From an uncultured Eggerthellaceae bacterium (lineage in GTDB: Bacteria; Actinomycetota; Coriobacteriia; Coriobacteriales; Eggerthellaceae): a DNA stretch of 34,477 bases. The DNA lies in NCBI GenBank assembly GCA_934648845.1, contig CAKUFS010000024.1:1-34477 (forward strand), written 5' to 3'. This document shows, in pieces, positions 25,608 through 33,739 of this stretch. Position 1 is the first letter of the stretch; every line of letters starts with the position of its first letter. The position numbers and the translations under genes are program-made. Below the pieces are notes generated by a model. It ran no database searches and was not told the origin of the DNA. It saw nothing but the letters and a program-made list of their open reading frames with translations.

Positions 25608-25811
25608 TTACAGCTTCACAACGTTGCTGGCCTGAAGCTTGCCGTCGCGGCCAGTCACGACATCAAAGGAAACAGCCTGACCCTCATCGAGCGTCTTGTA
25701 GCCATCCATCTTGATTTCAGAGAAGTGAACGAACAAATCCTCGCCGTCTTTCTGAGAAATGAAGCCGTAGCCCTTTTCAGAGTTGAACCACTTAACAGTA
25801 CCTTCCGCCAT
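25608..25811 (-). CDS. Cold-shock domain protein (CspA family)
   Basis: 67 residues, the standard length. Both RNA-binding motifs are present: RNP1 KGYGFI and RNP2 DLFVHF. It binds single-stranded RNA and DNA and melts secondary structure. The start was set at the ATG at 25811 (MAEGTVKWFN), with AGAGGG about 5 nt upstream; a longer in-frame start adds 14 residues never seen in the family. A leader of up to about 100 nt with a small CCGC/GCGG hairpin and a TATTAT (-10-like, 25909-25914) lies upstream. It is monocistronic. Confidence 0.96.
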   Translation of the reverse strand: MAEGTVKWFNSEKGYGFISQKDGEDLFVHFSEIKMDGYKTLDEGQAVSFDVVTGRDGKLQASNVVKL

Positions 25812-25984
25812 TGTACCCTCTTTCCTTTCCCGCAAAGCGGGGGACCAAAACAACCGCGCTGCATGGCATACAACGCTAAACCCTTCTTTTTTGGGTTATG
25901 TTTCATAATACGCTATTTGCATTTAGGAAATGGGCAGATTGGAATGATTTTCTTGTTTTTGTAATAAAAAGGTTGACGAAGAAA

Positions 25985-26371
25985 CTATTCGGAATCGTCC
26001 TTTTCACCCAGTTCAAGCGGCACCTCGTCCAAATCGCACATAAATGTTTCTGCCACGGCACGCGCTTGATCATCACGCAAAGCGGCCAAACTATCGTTTC
26101 CTGCCTGACGCAAATAATCCGCTTCAAGCTGCAAGCTGTACGCGATATAACCCGCAACGCGCGGGTCCACGCCCGAAAGCTGCATGACCGAGGCAATGGA
26201 TTCTGGCCCCAACGACAAAAGCGTTGCGCCATCGATATCAGTCGCCGATCCAATCGCGTTTTCCAGCGAATCCGCAGCCAGCTGCGGGTCTTGCTGCGAC
26301 GTGGTGCGGCTGTTGATGATTGCCTGAATGAACTGCTGAATCATCTGCACTAAGTAGTCACGCTGAAGCAT
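25985..26371 (-). CDS. Conserved hypothetical protein (DUF6483-like)
   Basis: 128 residues, entirely helical by composition, with no cysteine-rich, signal or membrane segments. The N-terminus (LQRDYLVQMIQQFIQAIIN) resembles the short DUF6483 family, but this is a loose match. It starts 45 bp after the ruvB stop with AAAGGACG upstream of the ATG at 26371, so it is likely the last gene of the ruvCAB transcript. The role is unknown. Confidence 0.7.
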   Translation of the reverse strand: MLQRDYLVQMIQQFIQAIINSRTTSQQDPQLAADSLENAIGSATDIDGATLLSLGPESIASVMQLSGVDPRVAGYIAYSLQLEADYLRQAGNDSLAALRDDQARAVAETFMCDLDEVPLELGEKDDSE

Positions 26372-26416
26372 ATTCGTCCTTTCATTTACTGCGATTGGCG
26401 CAGTTGCCGCAATCGC

Positions 26417-27532
26417 CTACAAATTTTCGGGGATAGGCAGCCCTAAATGCTCGTAAGCACGCGCCGTTGCCTGCCTGCCTTTTGGCGTGCGGATAAGCAG
26501 CCCTTGCTGCAGAAGGAACGGCTCGTACATGTCTTCAAGGGTGCCTTGGTCTTCCGACAGCGCCGATGCCAACGTGGATAGACCAACAGGCCGTCCGCCA
26601 AATCGCACCGTTAGATACTCAAGGATCTTGTTATCGGTTGCATCCAGCCCCATGTCGTCCACCTGGAAAAACGTAAGCGCTTGCGCCGCCGATTCCTTAG
26701 TGATGCAGCCTTCGCCACGCACTTGCACCCAGTCACGCACGCGTTTGAGCAGGCGATTCGCCAATCGAGGCGTTCCACGGCTGCGGCGTGCTATCTCGAA
26801 CGCACCCTCATCGGTAATGGCAACGTCCAAAAGCGCCGCCGAGCGCAGCACAATGGCTGAAAGCTCTTCGGGCGTGTAATACTCCAAGCGAAACGCCATG
26901 CCGAAACGGTCGCGCAAGGGACCCGCCAGCAAACCAGAACGCGTTGTGGCTCCTATCAGGGTAAACCGCGGTAAGTCCAAACGGATGGAACGCGCAGCAG
27001 GACCTTTTCCCACCACGATATCAAGCGCAAAATCCTCAAGCGCGGGATAAAGAACCTCTTCGACCATCTTGTTCAAGCGATGAATCTCGTCGATGAACAG
27101 AACGTCGCCCTCTTCCAAATTCGTCAAAAGCGCCGCCAAGTCGCCGGTACGCGCAATGGCAGGGCCGCTTGTCGTGCGCAAATTCGCACCCATCTCGTTT
27201 GCAACAACCGCAGCAAGCGTGGTCTTTCCCAAACCGGGAGGGCCCGCAAAAAGCAAGTGATCAACGGGGTCGCGACGCTGCTTTGCCGCCTGAATAAGCA
27301 CCGATAGCGCATCTTTAAGCTTTTGTTGACCCAGATATTCGTTTAAGTGCTTAGGGCGCAAACTGCGATCAAGCACCAGGTCATCTTCTTGCAGCGAGGC
27401 GGAAACAGCACGATCTTCAGCGCGTACGGGAGTATCGATACCCGCAGCAACTGAACCCTGGGCTCCTTGCCCCAAAGCACCTGCCTCGAACACCATACCT
27501 TCTATTTCAACGTTTCCATTCATACGCACCAT
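26417..27532 (-). CDS. ruvB: Holliday junction branch-migration ATPase RuvB
   Basis: 371 residues. The motor of the RuvAB complex moves four-way junctions during recombination repair. Walker A GPPGLGKTT, Walker B FIDEIH, sensor GATTRSGLL and the arginine of GPLRDRFG are all visible. The C-terminal winged helix includes GRPVGLSTLASAL. The protein has an N-terminal extension of about 35 residues before the conserved LDRSLRPKHLNEYLGQ. No clear ribosome site precedes the ATG at 27532. The ATG at 27523 overlaps the stop of a small upstream frame (ATGA) and may be the true, coupled start. Confidence 0.97.
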   Translation of the reverse strand: MVRMNGNVEIEGMVFEAGALGQGAQGSVAAGIDTPVRAEDRAVSASLQEDDLVLDRSLRPKHLNEYLGQQKLKDALSVLIQAAKQRRDPVDHLLFAGPPGLGKTTLAAVVANEMGANLRTTSGPAIARTGDLAALLTNLEEGDVLFIDEIHRLNKMVEEVLYPALEDFALDIVVGKGPAARSIRLDLPRFTLIGATTRSGLLAGPLRDRFGMAFRLEYYTPEELSAIVLRSAALLDVAITDEGAFEIARRSRGTPRLANRLLKRVRDWVQVRGEGCITKESAAQALTFFQVDDMGLDATDNKILEYLTVRFGGRPVGLSTLASALSEDQGTLEDMYEPFLLQQGLLIRTPKGRQATARAYEHLGLPIPENL

Positions 27533-27624
27533 TTTCGCTTATTACCGCACGTCCGTCTATGCAAAACTACCCAAGAAGCGCTTTTGCCAAAATCATTGAC
27601 GCAGCCATGAGCCAACTCAATCAC
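27520..27624 (-). CDS. Possible 34-residue small ORF between ruvA and ruvB
   Basis: A GTG at 27624 follows a TAGGAG ribosome site formed by the ruvA stop region (7 nt spacing). The frame ends in TGA at 27520-27522, which overlaps ATG 27523 of ruvB as ATGA. The peptide starts MIELAHGCVNDFGKS and is basic at its end. It fills the ruvA-ruvB gap exactly. It may be a coupling leader for ruvB. Coding is unproven. Confidence 0.4.
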   Translation of the reverse strand: MIELAHGCVNDFGKSASWVVLHRRTCGNKRKWCV

Positions 27625-27634
27625 CGTAAATCTC

Positions 27635-28243
27635 CTACAGCGACCCCAAACGCTTCAGCGCATATTGCAGAAGAACCTGTTCATTGGCATCTTCGGGTGC
27701 GCCTTTCAGCGCAAGATCAATCTCCGACGTCACAAATCCCATAGACAAAAGCGCCTCGCGAACGCCCGCATCTTGCGAAGCCGCACCTGCCGCAGCTGCA
27801 CCCTCGCCACCAGGACCATCAATCCGTAACTGGCTTGTTTCCATGTCAAACGAGCCCTTCAAGTCAAGAATGATGCGCGATGCCGTCTTTTTTCCCACGC
27901 CCGGAATCTTGGACACCTTTGCCACATCTTGCGCGGCAATGGCCGCCACTAAATCGTCGGGCGAAAACGTGGAAAGCGCGGCAAGTGCTCCTTTTGGACC
28001 AACCCCGGATACACCAATCAACTTCTCGAACAGGTTTTTTTCTTTTTCAGTTGAGAATCCGTACAGTGTCATGCCATCATCGCGCGTCTGCAAGTACGTA
28101 AGGACCGACGCCGACGAGCCCACATCGGGCAACGATGCTATGCCTGTAAGCGACATGTTCACTTCAAAGCCCACGCCGTTTACGTCCAAGTAGGCTTTTT
28201 GCGCAAACTTAGCAGCAACAATGCCTTTCAAGAAAGCAATCAC
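27635..28243 (-). CDS. ruvA: Holliday junction-binding protein RuvA
   Basis: 202 residues, the standard length. It holds the four-way junction open for RuvB. Domain I starts IAFLKGIVAAK with VNGVGFEV; domain II has the two helix-hairpin-helix motifs (LIGVSGVGPKGALAAL and VSKIPGVGKKTASRIILDL); a short linker leads to the RuvB-binding domain III (EALLSMGFVTSEIDLAL). The start is a GTG at 28243 with AAGGAG 6 nt upstream; a longer frame adds residues outside the family. Confidence 0.97.
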   Translation of the reverse strand: MIAFLKGIVAAKFAQKAYLDVNGVGFEVNMSLTGIASLPDVGSSASVLTYLQTRDDGMTLYGFSTEKEKNLFEKLIGVSGVGPKGALAALSTFSPDDLVAAIAAQDVAKVSKIPGVGKKTASRIILDLKGSFDMETSQLRIDGPGGEGAAAAGAASQDAGVREALLSMGFVTSEIDLALKGAPEDANEQVLLQYALKRLGSL

Positions 28244-28492
28244 CGACTGCTCCTTCCTGCTTTTCTTTGTATCGGTCGCAAAATCGCCGATGCTTGTGCG
28301 CCCGGCAAGCTGCCGTGGTACGCAGCGGCAAATGCAGCGCAAGGACATCGGTTTCCGTAATGCACGCCGCACCTAGCAGTTCGCAAAAGCGCGTAACGAC
28401 AAATGGTTACTCCCAAAACGCCGAATCCACGATGTACACCGCATGCGAAACCATGCCCAGCACCACCGGCCCCATAAAGCCGCTAACGCTTA
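28244..28492. other. Gap between ruvC and ruvA
   Basis: 249 bp, long for this operon. I see no supported gene. One minus-strand frame without a start codon reads ELLGAACITETDVLALHLPL, which loosely recalls D-2-hydroxyacid dehydrogenases; see rejected items. Confidence 0.4.
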
Positions 28493-28987
28493 TTATCCCG
28501 ACAAACTGCCATGATGCGTTGTGTAGCAAATGGCAGCAGCCAAAGCGTCGGACGCATGATCGGGCTTTGGGACTTGCTCAAGCCCCAAAATCTGCAGAAC
28601 CATGTACTGGACCTGCTCTTTTTCTGCCGAGCCTTCACCCACAACCGCCATTTTGATCTGCTTTGGCGTATATTCGCCCACGTCAAGACCGCCTTGCGCA
28701 CACGCGACCAGCGCCGCACCGCGTGCCTGCCCCGTAGCGAACGCCGCCGTGATATTCTGCCCGAACCACACCGTTTCGATTCCCACCGCAACAGGCGAGA
28801 AACGCGCAATCACGGCTTCTATCTGCTGGTTTATCTTTAGCAGACGCTGAGCGAGCGGTGCGCCCGCATCGGTGGACACACACCCGTACGCCACGCAGGA
28901 AAGACGCGCGCCACTCCAAGAGATAACGCCCCAGCCGGTATTCGCCAAACCGGGGTCAATTCCCAATATGTAGCGCTCTTGCCGCAA
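28493..28987 (-). CDS. ruvC: Holliday junction resolvase RuvC
   Basis: 164 residues. The four catalytic acids are in place: Asp in LGIDPGLANTGWG, Glu in GIETVWFGQN, and two Asp in DHASDALAAA. It cuts junctions processed by RuvAB. The start appears to be a TTG at 28987, because the conserved domain begins only six codons later and no ATG or GTG fits. It is the first gene of ruvCAB. The promoter may lie near 29140 (TATTAT on the minus strand), but a -35 is not clear. Confidence 0.95.
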   Translation of the reverse strand: MRQERYILGIDPGLANTGWGVISWSGARLSCVAYGCVSTDAGAPLAQRLLKINQQIEAVIARFSPVAVGIETVWFGQNITAAFATGQARGAALVACAQGGLDVGEYTPKQIKMAVVGEGSAEKEQVQYMVLQILGLEQVPKPDHASDALAAAICYTTHHGSLSG

Positions 28988-29164
28988 TACGCAAACCCGC
29001 CTTCCCTATACGCACAATTCGACAGCAAAGAGACAGCCGAAACGCGTGATTCGGGCCGGCTTCCCTGCACGAACGATTTGACTCAAGTTCTATTGCTTTG
29101 GTCGAACGTCGCAAAAATAACAAACACTTGTTCGCATATAATAGCATATTTCCCCGTCCGCATC
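28988..29164. other. Upstream region of ruvC
   Basis: No gene. On the minus strand there is a TATTAT/TATATG cluster at about 29136-29145 that may be the ruvC -10. A CCGAA/TTCGG hairpin lies near 29037-29058. The rest of the gap up to 29414 is the composite terminator element. Confidence 0.35.
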
Positions 29165-29195
29165 GTTGACAAATTACCCCACCTTTTGTCAACAA
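29165..29195 (-). repeat. Palindromic repeat copy 2 (reverse orientation)
   Basis: Reverse complement of the copy at 4393, with the same 11-bp centre. The outermost two bases of one arm are not conserved. Confidence 0.9.
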
Positions 29196-29255
29196 TTCAC
29201 GGTGGTTCGGGGCATCGGCTGGCAAGGGCTTACGGCAAAGAAACGAAAGCATAAG

Positions 29256-29290
29256 AAAAATCCGAGGGCAAACAGCACCTCGGATTTTTT
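29256..29290. terminator. Bidirectional hairpin terminator inside the composite element
   Basis: AAAAATCCGAGG (29256-29267) pairs with CCTCGGATTTTT, then more Ts. The arrangement A-run/stem/T-run terminates on both strands. It recurs at 33664-33700. Confidence 0.85.
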
Positions 29291-29322
29291 TGTTGACAAA
29301 AGGTGGGGTAATTTGTCAACAA
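29290..29322 (+). repeat. Palindromic repeat copy 3 (forward orientation)
   Basis: Arms TTGTTGACAAA / TTTGTCAACAA with centre AGGTGGGGTAA. Together with copy 2 it makes an inverted pair around the terminator. Confidence 0.92.
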
Positions 29323-29365
29323 AAAAGAAGGCGACCCCGGGAGTCGGTCAGCCCGGGGTCGCCTT
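29321..29365 (-). terminator. Strong intrinsic terminator of the cohesin/dockerin gene
   Basis: Perfect 13-bp GC-rich stem AGGCGACCCCGGG with 29353-29365; on the minus strand it is followed by TTCTTTTTTG. It lies 50 bp after the stop codon of the surface-protein gene. Confidence 0.92.
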
Positions 29366-29414
29366 AGGAAAGGAAGGACCACCAATAGGGAAAGAAGATC
29401 CCCTGTCGGCAATC

Positions 29415-32400
29415 TTATGCCCAGGCTCCGTAATGCACGAAGCGCTGGATAGCAAAGGCGTCAACCGCGTCGATGGCGTCGTCGCCGTTGACGTTGGCGA
29501 CCCACAGCAGGGTCGCGTGCGTCCAGCCAGTCGGAAGCGTCAGCGCAGCGTAGCCCTCGCCGTAGGCGCCGGTCGCCATGTCGTAAACCACTTGTGCGTC
29601 CACGATGTTCACGCGGCCGTTGCCGTTCGCGTCGCCCAACGTGGCATCTGCCAGCACGTCGATCGCGGCGATGCCGCCCACAGTAGCGGCGTAATCCAAG
29701 GAGTCGCCCGCAACAGCGGCAGTAGCGTCCTTCACTCCGATGGTCGCGGCGTCGGCGGCCTTCAGCGCTTTGAGTGTGACAGTGGCCACCACAATGCCGC
29801 CCTGGGCGGTGGCATCGACCTCGTTGCCGTAGAAGCTGAACAGAGCTTCTGCAGCGCCCTCGGCCGGCAAGAACGACGCGCCCTCGGACAGGCCCGCGCC
29901 CTTCGTAACGCTCACCAGCTCAAACACGGCAGGGTCGAAGTCCAGCGTGCCAGACAGCGCCGCCGCGCCGTAGTTCGCAGCAACGGAGACATTCACCGTA
30001 ACGGTGTCGCCGGCCTTCACGGCAGCGGGAACAACACCGGAGCCGTCAGCAGCAACAGCCGTGGAGACCTCAAACGCGGGAGCTACGAAACCAAACAAGT
30101 TACCCGCATCGGCACCCAGCGGGTCATCGGTGCGGTTGTAAGCCCTCTGCCAAGAGCACCACTGAACCGAGGGGCAACCCTTCGTGTTCTTCTCGGTGTT
30201 AAAGTACAGCGTGCCGTCGATGGTAACGCTATTCTCGCCTTCGGGGAACTGGGCGACAATAGCAGCATTGTTCGTGTCAACGTAATCAACGTGGCCAATG
30301 GCCTTAATATTATCCACCGCACTGCTGCAACCAGGCAGATACGTATTGTTGGAAATATTGTCGAACTTGTTCAACGAACGGTAGAAGCCAATAATCGCGC
30401 CCGTGGATTCCGCATTGCCACGCGTAATGTTGCCCTCGAACACGTTGTCTTTGAGCTCATAGGAGTTCCACGCCTGAGCAATCATGTCGTCGCCGCCCAG
30501 AATGCCGCCCACGTTGTTCTTGCCATTAATGGTGCCATCGCAGTAATTTCCAATGATGTTGGCGCGAATGCCGTTCGGCGCGCTCATCATGTCGTTGTCG
30601 TAATACGTTCCGCCCACAATGCCGCCGGCATTAACCGCGCTGGCCGAATTGACGATCTGAACCGCTCCATGGAAAGCGCAGTTCTTCACCGTCACGTTGC
30701 CCATGGCATTGTCGCGGCTGCCAATAATACCGCCAACAAACGACGTACCCCTCACGGTGGCGTAGCTCACGCAGTTTTCAATGGTGCCCTGGAATCGACC
30801 AGCGAAGGAGCCAATGCAAATCTGGCTGAACGCGCCAATCATTACACCTTCTTCAATGGTGCAATTCGTAATGGTAGACTCATACGATGCCGAAACACCG
30901 GAATAAGGACTCTCCTTGCATTCACCACCTAGGAAACCGGATTTCAAAATCTTGGATCCGCTCAAAATAGTCACGTTGTCAATGGTCACCGCATTGCCGG
31001 AAAGGCCAACGCCTTCCATATTGTTGACCAAGCCGTAACCATCAATTTTGGAACCGTAAATGTTCAGGTTCTTGATGGTTGCACCCTTCACGTAGCCGAA
31101 AAGCGGCTTTTGACCAGCAGGAACCGTCACCGTGTAGCCCTTACCGTCAAACGTGCCCGAGAAGGGATTGATATTCTTGCCCGCCTTGATGCTCTTGAGC
31201 GACTCGTCAATCATGCAGCCCGCCGGCTTCCAATTAGTTGGCAGCGTAACATTCGCGCCCAGAGCAAAATACTTGCCTTCGAAGCCTTCGCCTGCGTTAA
31301 CAGCAAAAGCGAAGTCGTCAATTTGATCGGTAGTGGAAATCACATACGGGTCTTCCTCGGTGCCCGAACCCGAGAAAGAAAGCGCAATAGCAATGTCCTG
31401 CTCGGCCGAAGCCCCGTGATACGAAACGCGCATCTTATTCAAGCCAGCGGCCTGAAGCGTCAGGTCATCGTTGTTCACCATGACCGTATCGCCATTAGCG
31501 TACGTCGCGCGAACCTCCATGCCCGTAGCGTCCAAGCTCTCACCCAACCGGTATTCGGTTTTATCGGGAGCCTTCAGAATTTCAATCTTCGATGGAGTCT
31601 CAAACAAAGACACAAACGCCTGGTACGGCTTCGTATCAGGGTAATCGTCGTAAGATACGTTCACCGTTACCTGAGCCGCATGATCTTTCCACTCGGGCTC
31701 GGTCACCGAAGCTGTCATGTTCGTGAAAGTATTCCACGTGGTAAACGATGCGCTCAGTGCATCACCCGGCTTAGCGGCAACAGAGAAGCTTTGGCCCGTT
31801 TTGCTTCCCAAGCCTGAATCTTCGTTGAACAGCTCGGTGGTTTTAGAACCCACTTTCAAGCTGAGCGAATCAACAGAGGGGGTCTTGTACACGGTGAAGC
31901 GATATTTGTCGCCGCCCACGTTCAGCATCAAGGAATTAGAAGTATAGCCCGATGGCGAGAAGAAGCTCAAATAGAGGTCTTTGCCCGACTTAATGTTGCT
32001 GGTAACCGTCTCGCCCGTGTCCGCGTTCTTGTACGTTACGGTAATGGGGGTGTCCTTGTAGGCATCCTTCGCTGTAACGAACAGTTCCTTAACGCTATTG
32101 TACTGATGCACTTCATAATCGCGCACCGAGGGACTAAAGGCAGGCGTCATGTAGCTTGCGTCAGACTTGCTCCAGCCTCCAGCGATAACAACTTCTTCCA
32201 AAGAGCCTTCGGGGTTCTTCAGCGAGCTCAGCGCCAACTCCGCGGCTTCCAAGGTCCTGATGTTAGTCACTTCGGGCTGAAGTTTCGCAGGCAGCGCCTC
32301 GTAGGCAGCGCGCGCATCGGTAATCTGGGTTTCCTTGGTCAAATCAACCGTGCCAATGGCATCGATTTGGGCAACAACGGCTTGAGCTTTTGCCGTATCG

Positions 32401-33161
32401 TAATGCTGCACATGGAACGTATACGTGCTTGCAACCGCCTTGCCGTCTTTATCGGCAATGGTTATGGCAACATCGGCTTTGCCGTTCTCGTCCCAGGTCG
32501 GGGTCACGGTACCCGTGCCCGTGATTAGCATGTTCTCTTGATTGTATCCATCGGTATTGTTGGTGAAATCCGGTGTGATAGTAAAGCTGTCGCTGGTTGT
32601 TTCCAAGTTGTATTCGTACTTGTTTTTCTGGAAATAGAAATAGCCCAACCCACTTGCGCCTTCCACCTTCACGTTCGGAACAGTGGCGCGGCGCTTGATA
32701 TGAACAGTGTAGGCCTTTTCGCCGCCAACTTTGACAATCATGTCAACTGGATTGTAATCGGCCTTCTTGAAAACCTTGCGCAGATAAGCGGCATTGTTTT
32801 CATCAGCTTCCGGATCGATTACCACCGATTGAGCAACACCATCTACATCGGTGTACTCTGCGGTGATCTCACCCGTTACCCCAGTTCCCAGTGAAGCATG
32901 CATGGCAAACTGGCTATCTGCTTCATTGATGACAAGATTGACATCTGATTTCGCGGGGTCGAATCCTCCCTCAATAGGATAGGCATTCGCCCACGTGAAT
33001 TCTGGACCATCGGCGAATCGCATATCGCTTAGTCGCAGGTTTTCAGGAACGTCCGCCGATCCAGCGGCATCAGCTGCTTCGGCGAATGCGGTCGCAGGAA
33101 CCATCATTGTTGCCAAGCAAAGCGAGAGCGCAACGCTAACAAGCTTTTTAGCCTTTTTCAT
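29415..33161 (-). CDS. Secreted multidomain surface protein: cadherin-like, Ig-like, beta-helix, cohesin and dockerin domains
   Basis: 1248 residues from the ATG at 33161, which has AAGGGTG upstream and opens a Sec signal peptide (MKKAKKLVSVALSLCLA, cleavage near AFAEA). In order: beta-sandwich cadherin-like domains (about 40-160 and 320-430), a bacterial Ig-like domain (about 525-593), a GLUG-type beta-helix region (about 598-960, with FSGTFDGKGYTVTV and repeated GGIIGS/GGILGG), a cohesin domain (about 1029-1170), and a type I dockerin (about 1175-1245) with two calcium loops (DANGNGRVNIVDAQ; DVNG-type NVNGDDAIDAVDAF). Cohesin and dockerin bind each other in cellulosome-like assemblies, so this protein could form multimers or bind partners. 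No LPXTG signal or S-layer repeats. A structured leader with a terminator suggests riboswitch control. Confidence 0.9.
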   Translation of the reverse strand: MKKAKKLVSVALSLCLATMMVPATAFAEAADAAGSADVPENLRLSDMRFADGPEFTWANAYPIEGGFDPAKSDVNLVINEADSQFAMHASLGTGVTGEITAEYTDVDGVAQSVVIDPEADENNAAYLRKVFKKADYNPVDMIVKVGGEKAYTVHIKRRATVPNVKVEGASGLGYFYFQKNKYEYNLETTSDSFTITPDFTNNTDGYNQENMLITGTGTVTPTWDENGKADVAITIADKDGKAVASTYTFHVQHYDTAKAQAVVAQIDAIGTVDLTKETQITDARAAYEALPAKLQPEVTNIRTLEAAELALSSLKNPEGSLEEVVIAGGWSKSDASYMTPAFSPSVRDYEVHQYNSVKELFVTAKDAYKDTPITVTYKNADTGETVTSNIKSGKDLYLSFFSPSGYTSNSLMLNVGGDKYRFTVYKTPSVDSLSLKVGSKTTELFNEDSGLGSKTGQSFSVAAKPGDALSASFTTWNTFTNMTASVTEPEWKDHAAQVTVNVSYDDYPDTKPYQAFVSLFETPSKIEILKAPDKTEYRLGESLDATGMEVRATYANGDTVMVNNDDLTLQAAGLNKMRVSYHGASAEQDIAIALSFSGSGTEEDPYVISTTDQIDDFAFAVNAGEGFEGKYFALGANVTLPTNWKPAGCMIDESLKSIKAGKNINPFSGTFDGKGYTVTVPAGQKPLFGYVKGATIKNLNIYGSKIDGYGLVNNMEGVGLSGNAVTIDNVTILSGSKILKSGFLGGECKESPYSGVSASYESTITNCTIEEGVMIGAFSQICIGSFAGRFQGTIENCVSYATVRGTSFVGGIIGSRDNAMGNVTVKNCAFHGAVQIVNSASAVNAGGIVGGTYYDNDMMSAPNGIRANIIGNYCDGTINGKNNVGGILGGDDMIAQAWNSYELKDNVFEGNITRGNAESTGAIIGFYRSLNKFDNISNNTYLPGCSSAVDNIKAIGHVDYVDTNNAAIVAQFPEGENSVTIDGTLYFNTEKNTKGCPSVQWCSWQRAYNRTDDPLGADAGNLFGFVAPAFEVSTAVAADGSGVVPAAVKAGDTVTVNVSVAANYGAAALSGTLDFDPAVFELVSVTKGAGLSEGASFLPAEGAAEALFSFYGNEVDATAQGGIVVATVTLKALKAADAATIGVKDATAAVAGDSLDYAATVGGIAAIDVLADATLGDANGNGRVNIVDAQVVYDMATGAYGEGYAALTLPTGWTHATLLWVANVNGDDAIDAVDAFAIQRFVHYGAWA

Positions 33162-33218
33162 TTCACACCCTTTCTTTTCTTTTCTTTTCCCTTTTCCTTT
33201 TTGATAGTGCTTTGAAAA

Positions 33219-33261
33219 CGAAAAACGCCCGTGGGTCTCATCGCGAGACACGCGGGCGTTT
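33219..33261 (-). terminator. Leader terminator (attenuator) of the surface-protein gene
   Basis: Minus strand: AACGCCCGCGTGTCTC pairs with GAGACCCACGGGCGTT (one mismatch), followed by TTTTTCGTTTTC. It ends about 58 bp before the start codon, inside the mRNA leader, so it must be read through for expression. Confidence 0.85.
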
Positions 33262-33480
33262 ATGAGCCGAGCACCGGGCTTATGCTTCGACTTACATTTG
33301 CGAGCGGATCCCCGGTGACGGCGGTTCCCCCTGCACCACCCGGCGATCCGACTAAGCTTTGTCCCTGCAAAACCGGGCAAAGCATCACGGTGACCCACTC
33401 GTTGGGGATTTTCACCCCATTCAGCCGTCCCCCTAAGGGGGGGGTAAAGCGGTGCAGCTATTTCATTTTCAAGCTCTCAG
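33262..33480 (-). promoter_or_regulatory. Structured leader, candidate cobalamin-type riboswitch
   Basis: Read on the minus strand in order: GGGGTGAAAATCCCC (33404-33418), then AACGAGTGGG and TCACCGTGATGC (33381-33393), a hairpin GCTTTG-CCC...GGG-CAAAGC (33355-33382), then AGTCGGATCGCCGG (33340-33353). Cobalamin riboswitches show GGUGAAAAUCC, a CCACUGUGA box and AGUCAGGAUACCUGCC in the same order, so the match is partial: the GGGAA and GCCACUG boxes are not convincing. A second long hairpin (CGGATC/GATCCG, 33304-33350) and the terminator follow. A consensus -35 TTGACA lies at 33545-33550 with no good -10. Confidence 0.5.
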
Positions 33481-33609
33481 GCTACCCCCCCCCGAGTGGT
33501 TTACGCAAGAGGGGTGCCTGGATTCGTGACCTTACAGGCCGCCATGTCAATTCACTGTCTTGTTCATGTCGCCAAACTACCCTGGCGGCGCTGTTGACGG
33601 CCACCCCGT

Positions 33610-33642
33610 TTGTTGTCAAATTACCCCACCTTTTGTCAACAA
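33610..33642 (-). repeat. Palindromic repeat copy 4 (reverse orientation, one mismatch)
   Basis: Same centre; one arm reads TTGTTGTCAAA on the plus strand instead of TTGTTGACAAA, which breaks one pair. Confidence 0.9.
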
Positions 33643-33663
33643 TTTCCAACAACGCTGCCAACA

Positions 33664-33700
33664 AAAAAATCCGAGGACAAACAGCGCCTCGGATTTTTTT
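33664..33700. terminator. Bidirectional hairpin terminator, second composite element
   Basis: AAAAAATCCGAGG with CCTCGGATTTTTT; counterpart of 29256-29290, with a slightly different loop. Confidence 0.8.
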
Positions 33701-33731
33701 GTTGACAAAAGGTGGGGTAATTTGTCAACAA
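33699..33731 (+). repeat. Palindromic repeat copy 5 (forward orientation)
   Basis: Perfect arms and the conserved centre; inverted partner of copy 4 around the terminator hairpin. Confidence 0.92.
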
Positions 33732-33739
33732 CAAAAGCG

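Noticed and set aside
28244..28440. Remnant resembling a D-2-hydroxyacid dehydrogenase in the ruvC-ruvA gap
   Set aside because: Only about 20 residues look similar, there is no start codon and an in-frame stop precedes it. Too little to call a pseudogene.
33300..33480. T-box, c-di-GMP-I or c-di-AMP riboswitch in the surface-protein leader
   Set aside because: A CGGGTGGTGC stretch recalls the T-box, and GGGACAAAGC and GGGGGAACC recall the other two, but the required order and partner motifs are absent. Cobalamin type fits better, though incompletely.
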